Made by a program: the position numbers and the translations under genes
In this document: in pieces, positions 38,299-46,206 of the stretch
How the letters are laid out: each line of letters opens with the position of its first letter
Position numbering within the stretch: the first letter of the stretch is position 1
Assembly (NCBI RefSeq): GCF_003610775.1
Contig: NZ_RAQO01000006.1
Location: forward strand, 1-64,000
DNA from: Alginatibacterium sediminis
GTDB taxonomy: Bacteria > Pseudomonadota > Gammaproteobacteria > Enterobacterales > Celerinatantimonadaceae
DNA: 64,000 nucleotides
Reading direction: 5' to 3'
Notes under the pieces: model-generated
The model's database searches: none
Seen by the model: only the letters and a program-made list of their open reading frames with translations
Told to the model about the DNA's origin: nothing

Positions 38299-39165
38299 TT
38301 AATCATAGCCTTGCGTACTACGCTGGGCTATGAAATCCTGAAAACTGCCAGTATAGCCATTGTTACATAGTTCAGAGTAGCGATTATTTAGACTTTGTTT
38401 GGCACGAATTGTTGCGCTTATGGCGTCCTTAATCACCGAAGGATTAAAGCCCATGCCATCATTTGGATCAGCAAGTGCTTGCAAGGTATAGGTATACGCA
38501 CGCTCAGCTTTTTGCGCGGCGTCACTATGGTGGCAAATGGAATTGTCGTGGATCCGATATTCATGTAAGCCTTGATTATAAAACGGCAAATAGCCAAGGC
38601 GCGCAATGGCGCGAAGATTAACCAAAGTGTCTTCACCCAATTCAACACCTTCGTTCCATCCGTAAGTAATAAAGTCTCTTCGAAACACCAGCCCGATGGG
38701 CGTTGATAACTTAAGAAACTGACCCAGTGAGATGCGTTGCCACTGCTCGCCTTGCGGAAAGGGAACATACAACAACTTATCAGTTAACTCGTCTACAACA
38801 AGGGTGTTATCTGCTGCAATCCCAAAAGCTCTAACCGCAGGCAGTAGCAGCTCAAGACGTTTAGGGTAATAGAAATCGTCGGCATCTAAGGGAGCAAAAT
38901 AATCGCCTTTAGCATTGGCCAGCGCGATGTTACGTGGCGCATTCGGACCGGTTTTTACCGTAGGGCTTTGATATTGACGGATACGAGGATCGTTAATGCC
39001 AGCGCGCTTTAATTGCGTTAGGTAGTCATGGTGGTCATCACTCACCAATATCATTTCCCAACGGGGATAGCTTTGAGCAAGCACGCTTTCTACGCATCGC
39101 TGAATGCTCGTCTGCGCGTTGTAGCATGGCGTAACAATGGTAACTAAGGGTCTAAGGCTATACAA
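38299..39165 (-). CDS. Family 2 glycosyltransferase
   Basis: This GT-A fold glycosyltransferase opens with PLVTIVTPCYNAQTSIQRCVESVLAQSY, the GT2 hallmark, and has the DXD-type metal site in PLDADDFYYPKRLE. It should transfer a sugar from a nucleotide donor to an unknown acceptor. The start is uncertain. TTG 39165 has AAGGA 5 bases upstream and begins just before the domain; the frame is also open to a TTG at 39207. It stands alone, convergent with yegS, with no polysaccharide genes adjacent. Confidence 0.83.
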   Translation of the reverse strand: MYSLRPLVTIVTPCYNAQTSIQRCVESVLAQSYPRWEMILVSDDHHDYLTQLKRAGINDPRIRQYQSPTVKTGPNAPRNIALANAKGDYFAPLDADDFYYPKRLELLLPAVRAFGIAADNTLVVDELTDKLLYVPFPQGEQWQRISLGQFLKLSTPIGLVFRRDFITYGWNEGVELGEDTLVNLRAIARLGYLPFYNQGLHEYRIHDNSICHHSDAAQKAERAYTYTLQALADPNDGMGFNPSVIKDAISATIRAKQSLNNRYSELCNNGYTGSFQDFIAQRSTQGYD

Positions 39166-39394
39166 AATGCGTCCTTGGGCAAATACCAGCAAGTTTGACC
39201 TTAGCAATATCGCGGTGGTTTTGCGAGCCTTGGCATCGGTTTACAAACCCGGTTAAAACCGATCAATGCTATGTTTGCCACCGTACAATATCGCATTGAT
39301 AGTTGGGAGAATCAGAAGTGATGTTGTTCACGCAGCTTACGCCTAACTACATCCCCTTGATCGTAGCGATTTCTAAGACCTAAACTTTTGCTAA

Positions 39395-39547
39395 CTTTGT
39401 AGTTATGGGAAGTCTATTGGTGTCATTAAAGTCGACAACGTTGAAACCGGTAAACATAGTGAATTCACAGCCAAATTTGCTAATGTAAAAAGCGAAGGTG
39501 ATGGTGCACTGAATGGTGGCGAATATCCCAATGGAGTTTTTTGCTAA
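39395..39547 (+). pseudogene. Possible gene remnant with protein-like reading
   Basis: The 39166-39655 gap holds no intact gene. The frame at 39395-39547 translates to a 50-residue protein-like stretch containing KSIGVIKVDNVETGKHSEFT and GDGALNGGEYPNGVFC, but it has no start codon, is preceded by a stop, and ends at TAA. The composition looks like a secreted beta-rich protein. I cannot name a family, and chance is possible. Confidence 0.3.
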
Positions 39548-39655
39548 GAAAATCCTTTAATTGGGTATCCAGCCAGACATAAATATTGTGCTAATGTTAG
39601 AGCGATTCCATCGTAGTTTGCGCGTTCACTCCTAAGCACAATAAGGACATTTTTT

Positions 39656-40117
39656 ATGAACAAGGTTTTATTAAGCCTAATGCTCCTGATAAGCAGCAGT
39701 GCAATTTTTGCGGGTGAACCCGTGAGTAAAAGTTACCTTGATTCGATAGCTATTGGCGGTATAGACACTACAAGCTATCACCAGTTAGAAGTACAAAAAT
39801 CACATAAGGAAATTGTAGGCAACAGTAAATTTACGGTCGAATGGAAGGATGCGAAATGGCATTTCGCTTCACAGCAGTCCGCGGATAAGTTTGCTTCAGA
39901 CCCCGAACGCTACCAACCTACATACAACGGCTTTTGTTCAAATGCCTTAAGTCTTGGAGAAGGCCTTATCAGAACCAATGGCACTGTTTGGGAGTTCTTC
40001 GATGACCGATTACACCTATTCTATGCAGAAAGGGGAAGGCAGCGTTGGCTTAACGGGGATTGGAAAACCTACAAGCAGCAAGCAGACAAGGCTTGGGCAG
40101 TGCTCGCTAATAAATGA
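39656..40117 (+). CDS. YHS-domain secreted protein
   Basis: This 153-residue protein has an N-terminal signal peptide (LLSLMLLISSSAIFAG) and a YHS domain: AIGGIDTTSYHQ, then FTVEWKDAKWHFASQQSADKF, then DPERYQPTYNGFCSNALS. YHS domains are thought to bind metal, often copper or haem-linked, in the periplasm. The final Trp-rich part (GRQRWLNGDWKTYKQQADKAW) is typical of this YHS subgroup. No partner gene is adjacent, and it is convergent with the peptide cluster. Confidence 0.8.
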   Translation: MNKVLLSLMLLISSSAIFAGEPVSKSYLDSIAIGGIDTTSYHQLEVQKSHKEIVGNSKFTVEWKDAKWHFASQQSADKFASDPERYQPTYNGFCSNALSLGEGLIRTNGTVWEFFDDRLHLFYAERGRQRWLNGDWKTYKQQADKAWAVLANK

Positions 40118-40205
40118 TGGCAGCTTAAGTTAATCTTGATCAAATAATTGCAGCCAACATACCGGAGTTATCCGGCGTGTATGTGAGATTTTTTGTACTG
40201 ATCCG

Positions 40206-41303
40206 TTAATAGCGCCAGAAGTGACTAACAGAAAAGGTTGGGCTGTCGATAGCGTAAACTTCGTGGAACCATCCGGCTGGTATTAACAACACATCTCCTG
40301 CTTGCAGAACAAACTCCATAGCTTGGGCTAATTTAAACTTCGGATGAATAGAGCTTGTTTGTTGGGGATCAACCCAACAAGGCTGGTATAGATTGTAATT
40401 TTGCATTGGATATAACAAGGGTGCTTGGTCACTGCTATACAGACGTAGGTGTTTTCGTCCGATAACTTGGTGTAGAAAACTATTTAAAGGGTCGCGGTGT
40501 AGCGAACTTGCACTCTGATTTAGATTTACATTCCCTAACCATAATTGTGGTTCACTAAAGTCGTCAGAGTATAAAAAAGGTAGTTTGAAAAAAGCTTTCA
40601 TAGGATCTGGAAGCCTTGAGCCTTCGGTATAGCATTTGCTAAACCCTTCAACACCCTCGACAGTAGTTTGCGACATCTGGTGTACAAAACTTAGCATCGT
40701 TTGCATACCTTCAACAGGACTATTACGCACTATTGCTTCACCGAAGCGCTGGCATAAGCTTTCTAAAGTCCAATAGTCGTGAGGTTTGGTAAATTCTAGT
40801 TGTTTTAGTATACAAGGTTGCTGTTGCCGCATGGCTAAGAGTATTTCAAAAAGTGAAGGTTTGTTGATTACACGTGGACTTCGCCAATGACGACAGCCCA
40901 AAGCTGCATGCGAAGCTTCAGTTTCAGCAAAGCGTTGTTTAATCCAGGCGCTTGGTTTGAGCAGGCTTTTAGCAATAAAATTGGCTGTCTTAAAATCACC
41001 GTGTATTTCTATTGATGAGATAATATCTTCATCCCTAAAATCTATATCCGCAATATTCTTTTCAATATACCAAGCGTGCGCCAAAGGCATTTTAATAACA
41101 CAGTCGCAATTTGAAGCAAGCAGAGGAGCATGGCTTAAGTTATCTCCATCACTCATCACTTGATAGGATAACTGGGTGTTTTCATCACTAAAACTAAAAC
41201 CGCAGCAAAATTCCATACGGAATGGGTTTTCAAATTGGTGCGTTAATAGCTTTAGTAGAGGGAGTTCTGGATTAGAGTTCGCTGTGTTTACAGTTAATGT
41301 CAT
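40206..41303 (-). CDS. JmjC/cupin-8 Fe(II) oxygenase, last gene of peptide cluster
   Basis: This 365-residue protein has a C-terminal JmjC/cupin-8 domain. The iron facial triad is visible as H269-R-D271 (SASSLHRDPL) and H347 (GWFHEVYA), with K284 in IGRKHLRLY placed for 2-oxoglutarate. Relatives hydroxylate amino-acid side chains in proteins. The first 200 residues are not recognised and may bind substrate. GGAG lies 5 bases before ATG 41303. It follows the HlyD gene by 43 bases and ends the minus-strand cluster, so hydroxylation of the peptide at 45302 is a reasonable inference. Confidence 0.78.
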   Translation of the reverse strand: MTLTVNTANSNPELPLLKLLTHQFENPFRMEFCCGFSFSDENTQLSYQVMSDGDNLSHAPLLASNCDCVIKMPLAHAWYIEKNIADIDFRDEDIISSIEIHGDFKTANFIAKSLLKPSAWIKQRFAETEASHAALGCRHWRSPRVINKPSLFEILLAMRQQQPCILKQLEFTKPHDYWTLESLCQRFGEAIVRNSPVEGMQTMLSFVHQMSQTTVEGVEGFSKCYTEGSRLPDPMKAFFKLPFLYSDDFSEPQLWLGNVNLNQSASSLHRDPLNSFLHQVIGRKHLRLYSSDQAPLLYPMQNYNLYQPCWVDPQQTSSIHPKFKLAQAMEFVLQAGDVLLIPAGWFHEVYAIDSPTFSVSHFWRY

Positions 41304-41346
41304 AGGTTCTCCATCAATAAGTTTTTGAGCCTGGCTTTAGATTTTC

Positions 41347-42648
41347 TCATCGTTCAACCAAGGATTTGCTGAGTGTGTGCGAGATCGGGTCGGTAAAATA
41401 ACTAATAAGTGTTCTGCTTCCGGTAATTACGTCAACTTTCACCGACATTCCGTATCGAATTGGCTGACGTTTCCCATTTAATGTCAGTCTGTTACGGAGC
41501 AGGGTAAACTCGATGGGATAGACAAGGGCTCCGTCTTTATTCAAGGTGCTATCACGAGATAAAAGCTTAACCTCTGCTGGTAGGCTTCCATAACGGGTAT
41601 AGGGGAAGGCGTCGACTTTTACTCGGGCACTTTGCCCTTGAGTGATGAAACCACGGTCATTATTAGGCACGTTAGCTTTAACGATCATATCGGACTGCTC
41701 AGGTACTATCTTTAGCAGAACCTGGCCGGCTTCAATATAAGTACCTTGAATTAACGTACTGAGTTCTTGAACATATCCATTAATTGGAGACCGGATCTTA
41801 GCTTTGTCTATTACGTTTTGTAGCGAGTTGATTTGCTGGGTGAGGGCTTCGACATCCATTTCTAGTGTTGATATTTGCTCGGCGAGTTGTAGTTTAAAGC
41901 TGTCAGCAATACTGAGCTGGTCGTGAGTTAACGCTTTGATCTTCAGTTGATAGTTACTAATAATTTGTTGGGAAATAAGTATTTGTGCGCGTTGTTGAGC
42001 TAATAGTGATTGGTGCTCTAGTGTTTCAAGTTTGCTCGCGTAACCTTTTTGTATTAGTGCTTCACTTGCTTTAAGCCGAAGCTGGTTAAAGGGGAGTAGT
42101 GCTTTTGATTGAGCAAGTCGCGTGGCTTCTAAGGCTTGTTCGGCCTTTAGCATCTGAATTGATTCGTGAATATCCTGATACTGATGTTGATACGTTTCAA
42201 AGCGTAAGGCTATTTGTTTGGAGTAACGGTTTTGGTTAGGCAGCTGCAGTAAAGCTGGTTTTTGGCTTTTTAGTTCGGGAACGAAGGTTTGCTGAAGAGC
42301 AGCAAGAGCCAGCAATTTTTGTTGTTTGTTTTTGCGTAACAACTCAAGTCCATTGAGCTCAAAACGATTTGACTGTGTATCAAGTTCAAGCAGCAGTTGT
42401 GACTTACGTACAAGTTGTCCTTCCTCAGCATGCAATGTTTTAAGCAAAGCTTCTCTGTCGCTACGCATTGTGTGGCTTTTGGATATTGGGGCAATACTAC
42501 CATCGACGGTACTAACGATTTCGATTTCAGTGACGCAGCTTATTGAAACGACGAGAATCACAAGCAAAACCAGAACAACAACAAAATTATTTTGGAAGGG
42601 ATAAATGGGCTTAGCTGCAGCTTGTATACTATCGGGAGAGAAACTCAT
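41347..42648 (-). CDS. HlyD-family membrane fusion protein
   Basis: This 433-residue periplasmic adaptor has one N-terminal membrane segment (NFVVVLVLLVILVVSISCV), a biotinyl-lipoyl-like half motif (SDREALLKTLHAEEGQLVRKSQLLLELD), a long alpha-helical hairpin and a C-terminal half with INGYVQELSTLIQGTYIEAGQVL. It should bridge the ABC exporter to an outer-membrane channel, which is not encoded here. ATG 42648 overlaps the ABC stop (ATGA); an ATG at 42657 is also possible. The pair is translationally coupled. Confidence 0.87.
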   Translation of the reverse strand: MSFSPDSIQAAAKPIYPFQNNFVVVLVLLVILVVSISCVTEIEIVSTVDGSIAPISKSHTMRSDREALLKTLHAEEGQLVRKSQLLLELDTQSNRFELNGLELLRKNKQQKLLALAALQQTFVPELKSQKPALLQLPNQNRYSKQIALRFETYQHQYQDIHESIQMLKAEQALEATRLAQSKALLPFNQLRLKASEALIQKGYASKLETLEHQSLLAQQRAQILISQQIISNYQLKIKALTHDQLSIADSFKLQLAEQISTLEMDVEALTQQINSLQNVIDKAKIRSPINGYVQELSTLIQGTYIEAGQVLLKIVPEQSDMIVKANVPNNDRGFITQGQSARVKVDAFPYTRYGSLPAEVKLLSRDSTLNKDGALVYPIEFTLLRNRLTLNGKRQPIRYGMSVKVDVITGSRTLISYFTDPISHTLSKSLVER

Positions 42649-44354
42649 CTCATGCATAGCATGGGCCCAAAATGCAGTTGTTCAAGCCCAGTTGCATTAC
42701 TAGGTGCTTTTGCAGACAAACTGTTTACCAAAGCGCCGTTCTCTAGCTCTAAAACGATGTCAGCCAGCTGGCATAACTCACGGCGGTGGCTAACGATTAC
42801 GACGGTTTGTCCTCTAGATCTTGTTAGTATGCCGCTTAGAAACTTATACTCACATTGTTTGTCTAATGCGCTGGTTGCCTCATCAAGTAGAAGTATTGGT
42901 TTTTGTTCGGCGATTGCGCGCGCCAAAATTATCCGCTGTATCTGCCCTCCCGAAAGTTGAGGATGCTGCGCATCGATTAGAGTCTCGAAACCATGTTCCA
43001 TAGCAAGTATGTCATCATAGATCATTGCCATTTGGGCGGCTTCAACGAGGCTCTGATAACTAGTATCGGCAGCGTTATATAAAATATTCTCTGCAATTGA
43101 GATGCTAAAAAGTTGGCTAAATTGGTGCACATATGAGATTTGCTTGCGCCAGTACTGCCTCGATAATGTTGTTAGCTCTTTGCCATCAACTGTAATTGAA
43201 CCTTGGTAGTCAGGGTAATCACCGTGAATTACCGACATAAGCGAGCTTTTCCCAGCACCCGATGCGCCGACAATACAATAAGTTTTCCCGAGCTCTAGTT
43301 TTGCGTTTATATTGCTTAAAACAGAGTGATTGCCAATGTTCAAGCTTAGCTTACTAAGCTCAACAACAGAGTTGGGCCTCAGTTCTAACGAGGTTCCAGA
43401 GAGTTTTTCAGATCCTGCAGACATAAGGCGCTTAACTCTCGATAAGGCGATGCTAAAACTTAAACACTCCTCCCAAATGGACGCCATTCTAAGCAATGGG
43501 TCGGTAACGCGATCTTTGATCATGTTAAAGGCTACTAGTGCACCTAGGCTTAGGCTCTGATCTAAGACTAAACTTGCACCAAAGAATAGGATTAGAGCGT
43601 CTAATAAGCTGCTAATACCTTGACTGAGCTGGGCTGATTTTAGTGAGGTATTCGATAAGCTATATGTGGCTTGGGCCTGAGTGTTAAACGAGTTGTATAG
43701 TTTTGATTTGGCTTTTTCTTGGGTACAACTCGACTGGATAAAGGGCAAGGATTGTACGCTTTCAACGAACAGGTTGTGATACTTAATACTAGCTTCAAAT
43801 TGAGTATCACTTTTTCGCTTGATACTGCGTTGGAATAAGAAGTATTGTACCAAGTGTAGCGGTGTTGTGAGAATGATAAGAAGCGTTAGTTGCGGGCTCA
43901 AGCTATAGGCCACAAATATAAATATAAGCATAAAAACCAGGTCTAGACTGAACTGAGATATCCATTCATTGATTTGACTTTTTAGGCTATCGATTTCACC
44001 CAAACGCGATAGGGCTTCGCCCGATGAAAGCGCTTTGTGTTTACTCAAATCCAGAGAAAATAGTTTGTCGAAGAAAAGGGCGGTTATTTCCGCGCTATGG
44101 CAGCATCCCAACCAATTAAGTAAGCGTCCACTGAGAAATCCAATGCAGCATTCGCAAAGTGCCACTACGATCAAAATTACAAAGACAACCTTAAGTGAAG
44201 CATAGCCGTTAGAGCTTAAAACACGATCAATGACAGCCATAAACGACAATGGCACTGCTAAGGACAACACGTAAGCAAGCGTACTAGCAAGCATACTGAG
44301 GATTATGGCCCGTTGATACTTGAGGGTGATAATTTCAAATAAGGTAGCAATCAT
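42645..44354 (-). CDS. Peptide/protein exporter ABC protein lacking a C39 domain
   Basis: This 569-residue fused ABC exporter has a six-helix membrane domain in the first 300 residues, then an ATPase domain: Walker A GASGAGKSS (about 363-371), signature LSGGQIQRIILARA (about 466), Walker B PILLLDEATSALD, and the H-loop VIVSHR. It resembles type I secretion and bacteriocin exporters (HlyB, MceG type), but it begins directly with the membrane domain, so it has no N-terminal C39 peptidase or C39-like domain. Leader cleavage, if any, must come from elsewhere; the M3-like peptidase at 46533 is the candidate. Confidence 0.88.
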   Translation of the reverse strand: MIATLFEIITLKYQRAIILSMLASTLAYVLSLAVPLSFMAVIDRVLSSNGYASLKVVFVILIVVALCECCIGFLSGRLLNWLGCCHSAEITALFFDKLFSLDLSKHKALSSGEALSRLGEIDSLKSQINEWISQFSLDLVFMLIFIFVAYSLSPQLTLLIILTTPLHLVQYFLFQRSIKRKSDTQFEASIKYHNLFVESVQSLPFIQSSCTQEKAKSKLYNSFNTQAQATYSLSNTSLKSAQLSQGISSLLDALILFFGASLVLDQSLSLGALVAFNMIKDRVTDPLLRMASIWEECLSFSIALSRVKRLMSAGSEKLSGTSLELRPNSVVELSKLSLNIGNHSVLSNINAKLELGKTYCIVGASGAGKSSLMSVIHGDYPDYQGSITVDGKELTTLSRQYWRKQISYVHQFSQLFSISIAENILYNAADTSYQSLVEAAQMAMIYDDILAMEHGFETLIDAQHPQLSGGQIQRIILARAIAEQKPILLLDEATSALDKQCEYKFLSGILTRSRGQTVVIVSHRRELCQLADIVLELENGALVNSLSAKAPSNATGLEQLHFGPMLCMR

Positions 44355-44569
44355 ATTTATACTGATGGAATAATCAATAAATAAAGATTAGTTGAGTTTT
44401 CTATCAATACAAGTTTTTGTTTTCGTTTAACAGAAATGTTGTTGAGGGGAGTAATTTCTTTGATCCTAGGAATAGATTAATTGAAGCGGCGAATTCATAG
44501 TTGTTGAACTATATCTTGTAGAGAATAACAGTGAGTAAGAAACATTACTTTTTACGATCGAAGTGACTA

Positions 44570-44713
44570 ATGTTAGATTCGACGAATTACGGTCTTTTTT
44601 GGGAAACCTTAGAACTTGATTCCAAGCATATAGGAAAATTCTACACGACCTTGTTTCATAAGTTGCCTATCGAAAGCGTAGAGAAGGCATGCTCACCCAG
44701 AAAGTTCGCCTAA
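44570..44713 (+). pseudogene. Possible truncated globin-like relic
   Basis: This short plus-strand frame (47 codons, ATG 44570 to TAA 44711) sits inside an otherwise minus-strand cluster. The translation YGLFWETLELDSKHIGKFY followed by TTLFHKLP has the W..L......IG..FY..LF...P spacing of the A and B helices of bacterial globins, then diverges. It lacks the haem-ligand region and has no clear ribosome site, so it is a relic at best. The rest of the 44355-44757 gap is AT-rich and shows no other gene. Confidence 0.25.
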
Positions 44714-44757
44714 CTGTATATGAATTAATTTAGCTTCGAATATCGAATAGCAGATCT

Positions 44758-44949
44758 CTAGTTTCGTTTATTGAATTCAGAAAAGAAAACGGCTAGTAGT
44801 ATAGATATTAAAGTTGCAGATTTGGCTCCGAAATCCAATGCAAAAATTAAAGCAAGTGCCATGAGGATAGCTCCAATGATGATCTTTACTATTGATAGTA
44901 TGTGATTGATGTGTCTTCCATTTTTGTAAGGAAAAAATGAACGCGCCAT
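44758..44949 (-). CDS. Small membrane protein, possible immunity protein
   Basis: This short protein (63 aa from ATG 44949) has two hydrophobic helices, ILSIVKIIIGAILMALALIF and ATLISILLAVFF, and a basic C-terminus (SEFNKRN). GGGGA lies 4 bases before ATG 44949. The frame is open upstream to an ATG at 45018, giving 86 residues. I recognise no family. Its size, membrane nature and position beside the candidate precursor peptide fit a bacteriocin immunity protein, but that is inference from context. Confidence 0.5.
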   Translation of the reverse strand: MARSFFPYKNGRHINHILSIVKIIIGAILMALALIFALDFGAKSATLISILLAVFFSEFNKRN

Positions 44950-45076
44950 AATTCCCCACAGAGGTTTTATGAGCTGGCAATTGCTTGTATGATCTTCATA
45001 TTTCACTATTATCATCAAACAGATGATTGCATATCTATTGATGGTTATCTGAATTCGATGTTGTACTTTTTAGCGA

Positions 45077-45268
45077 TTACTCAACTTCGTTGTCTTTATC
45101 ATGTTTCTTCTTCGCATCGTAAATGAGCGTGTAGTTAATATATAAAACGCCGAACATAATGAGCGGGAAAATGTCTGTACCATAGTACTTATTCACGATG
45201 TACAAGGCGTAAAGCGTCATAGATATTTGAATTAAAAAGAAGTACTTATATATATATTTCAATATCAT
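45077..45268 (-). CDS. Small membrane protein, possible immunity protein
   Basis: This 63-residue protein has two predicted membrane helices (about residues 8-26 and 32-49) and a charged tail, DAKKKHDKDNEVE. GGAG lies 5 bases before ATG 45268, a good ribosome site. It directly follows the Gly-rich peptide gene, separated by a stable GAAA-loop hairpin. I recognise no family. Being the first gene after the precursor, it is the better candidate for an immunity function of the two small membrane proteins. Confidence 0.55.
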   Translation of the reverse strand: MILKYIYKYFFLIQISMTLYALYIVNKYYGTDIFPLIMFGVLYINYTLIYDAKKKHDKDNEVE

Positions 45269-45282
45269 GCTCTCCAGAGAAT

Positions 45283-45298
45283 AGCGCCTTTCGGCGCT
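45283..45298 (-). other. GAAA-tetraloop hairpin after the precursor gene
   Basis: On the minus strand AGCGCC-GAAA-GGCGCT forms a very stable stem capped by a GNRA tetraloop, four bases after the precursor stop codon. There is no U tract on that strand, so it probably stabilises or processes the mRNA, which could raise precursor levels over downstream genes. On the plus strand it is followed by six T and would terminate antisense transcripts. Confidence 0.55.
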
Positions 45299-45301
45299 TT
45301 T

Positions 45302-45607
45302 TTAGTTACAGAGAAGGACAGTTGTTACACCAACTGGTACGGCAACTGCCTTTGGAGCGACGAAAGAAACGACTCCTCCGGTTTTACAAGCGACTTTTTT
45401 GAAAGCTTTACCCCCATCACCTGGATAGTTCTCAATCCGCGCAGTCACGGGGCTTCGATCTTCTCCACGGCGATGAGCTCCAACTGGAGTGTTGTGATTC
45501 ACTCGACGGCTATACCTTGCACCACCTCCTCCTCCGCCACCGCCACCTCCAAAAGCTAAGCCGGTGCTGGTGTCTTTTTCGCAGATCATTTTGTATACTC
45601 TCGACAT
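45302..45607 (-). CDS. Gly-rich basic peptide, candidate modified-peptide precursor
   Basis: This 101-residue protein is unlike any family I know. Residues 1-19 form a short charged leader-like segment, 20-29 are ten consecutive glycines, 30-75 are rich in Arg, Lys and His, and 79-101 form a hydrophobic, Val/Ala-rich tail ending LLCN. Cys residues are at 9, 74 and 100; Lys 67, 70, 71, 75 and 86 are possible acylation sites. The glycine run uses GGA, GGT and GGC mixed, so it is kept at the protein level. AAAGGAAA lies 6 bases before the ATG. It lies between a HlyC-type acyltransferase and small membrane genes. A similar Gly10 linker occurs in microcin B17, but no YcaO enzyme is present here. 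Confidence 0.65.
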   Translation of the reverse strand: MSRVYKMICEKDTSTGLAFGGGGGGGGGGARYSRRVNHNTPVGAHRRGEDRSPVTARIENYPGDGGKAFKKVACKTGGVVSFVAPKAVAVPVGVTTVLLCN

Positions 45608-45698
45608 AACAGTTTCCTTTTCGCTGTTAGTAAATAGATAAATGATGGGTCTTCATTGGCGTGACGCCCATCGCTTATTTATCTTGCCTATGATTATA
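45607..45698 (-). promoter_or_regulatory. Promoter and structured leader of the precursor gene
   Basis: A TATAAT -10 element lies on the minus strand (45693-45698); the -35 is poor. The leader can form GATGGG/CCCATC (45644-45649 with 45667-45672) or the overlapping GGCG/CGCC hairpin (45658-45668), which exclude each other. TAACAG/CTGTTA (45607-45612 with 45624-45629) places the AAGGA ribosome site in its loop. Separate transcription of the precursor and some translational control are plausible but unproven. Confidence 0.4.
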
Positions 45699-45759
45699 AA
45701 ACTAGTTCATTTCTTAACTCTTTACATAAATATATTTTGTTTAGTAACTCATCTCCTCC

Positions 45760-46206
45760 TTATTTTTGCATTTTGTTTTTTCGGTATTCTTTTCCGAACC
45801 AATAGTGTTGTTTAGTTATTTGACCATTTAGGTTTCTGCTAAAACTGGTTGCTTTATAACTTGGGAAAACATTGCGACATAGGTCGTTCAATATAAAGCG
45901 TACTCCGCCATAGGGAGCAACAAAGTCGTTAAAAAACAGTATCTCTCCGCTATTCCATTGCGCGAAATTTAGGGCACTATTGCTTGCCAAAAGTTGCGAT
46001 AGATTTGATTGGTTCAGCCACGCCCAAGTTACAAATCCAATAGCTTGATTAGCTTCGTTTTTGTAAATTCTAAGTTGTCTATATTCAATCGCTGGTAGTA
46101 TTTCCAAGTCTAAATACTCGCTTAGTTTTGCATGTTTATGTTGCTTCGACTGAGCTAGTAATTCGAGGCATATCCCTTGGATTTGATAGCGATCAAGTTC
46201 ACTCAT
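45760..46206 (-). CDS. HlyC-type toxin-activating lysine acyltransferase
   Basis: This 148-residue protein is clearly of the HlyC/RtxC family, which moves a fatty acyl group from acyl-ACP to protein lysines. It aligns with HlyC through LEILPAIEYRQLRIY (HlyC NVLPAIRANQYALL), AIGFVTWAWLN (VAYCSWANLS) and FFNDFVAPYGG (FIDWIAPFGD). The catalytic Asp is D94, and a His at 23 or 25 matches HlyC His23. ATG 46206 is chosen because AAGGTGAG lies about 5 bases upstream and it overlaps the previous gene's stop. No RTX toxin gene is nearby; the only plausible local substrate is the peptide at 45302. Confidence 0.82.
   Translation of the reverse strand: MSELDRYQIQGICLELLAQSKQHKHAKLSEYLDLEILPAIEYRQLRIYKNEANQAIGFVTWAWLNQSNLSQLLASNSALNFAQWNSGEILFFNDFVAPYGGVRFILNDLCRNVFPSYKATSFSRNLNGQITKQHYWFGKEYRKNKMQK

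Noticed and set aside
40132-40145. FNR-like site TTAATCTTGATCAA
   Set aside because: It has one mismatch and lies between two convergent gene ends, where it could not act on a promoter in this window.
41347-44354. Large RTX toxin as the substrate of the HlyC-type enzyme
   Set aside because: No GGxGxD repeats or large secreted protein gene is present anywhere in the window, although one elsewhere in the genome cannot be excluded.
45500-45570. Glycine run as a simple repeat or slippage artefact
   Set aside because: The ten codons mix GGA, GGT and GGC without a repeating unit, and the flanking frame has a good start and ribosome site.
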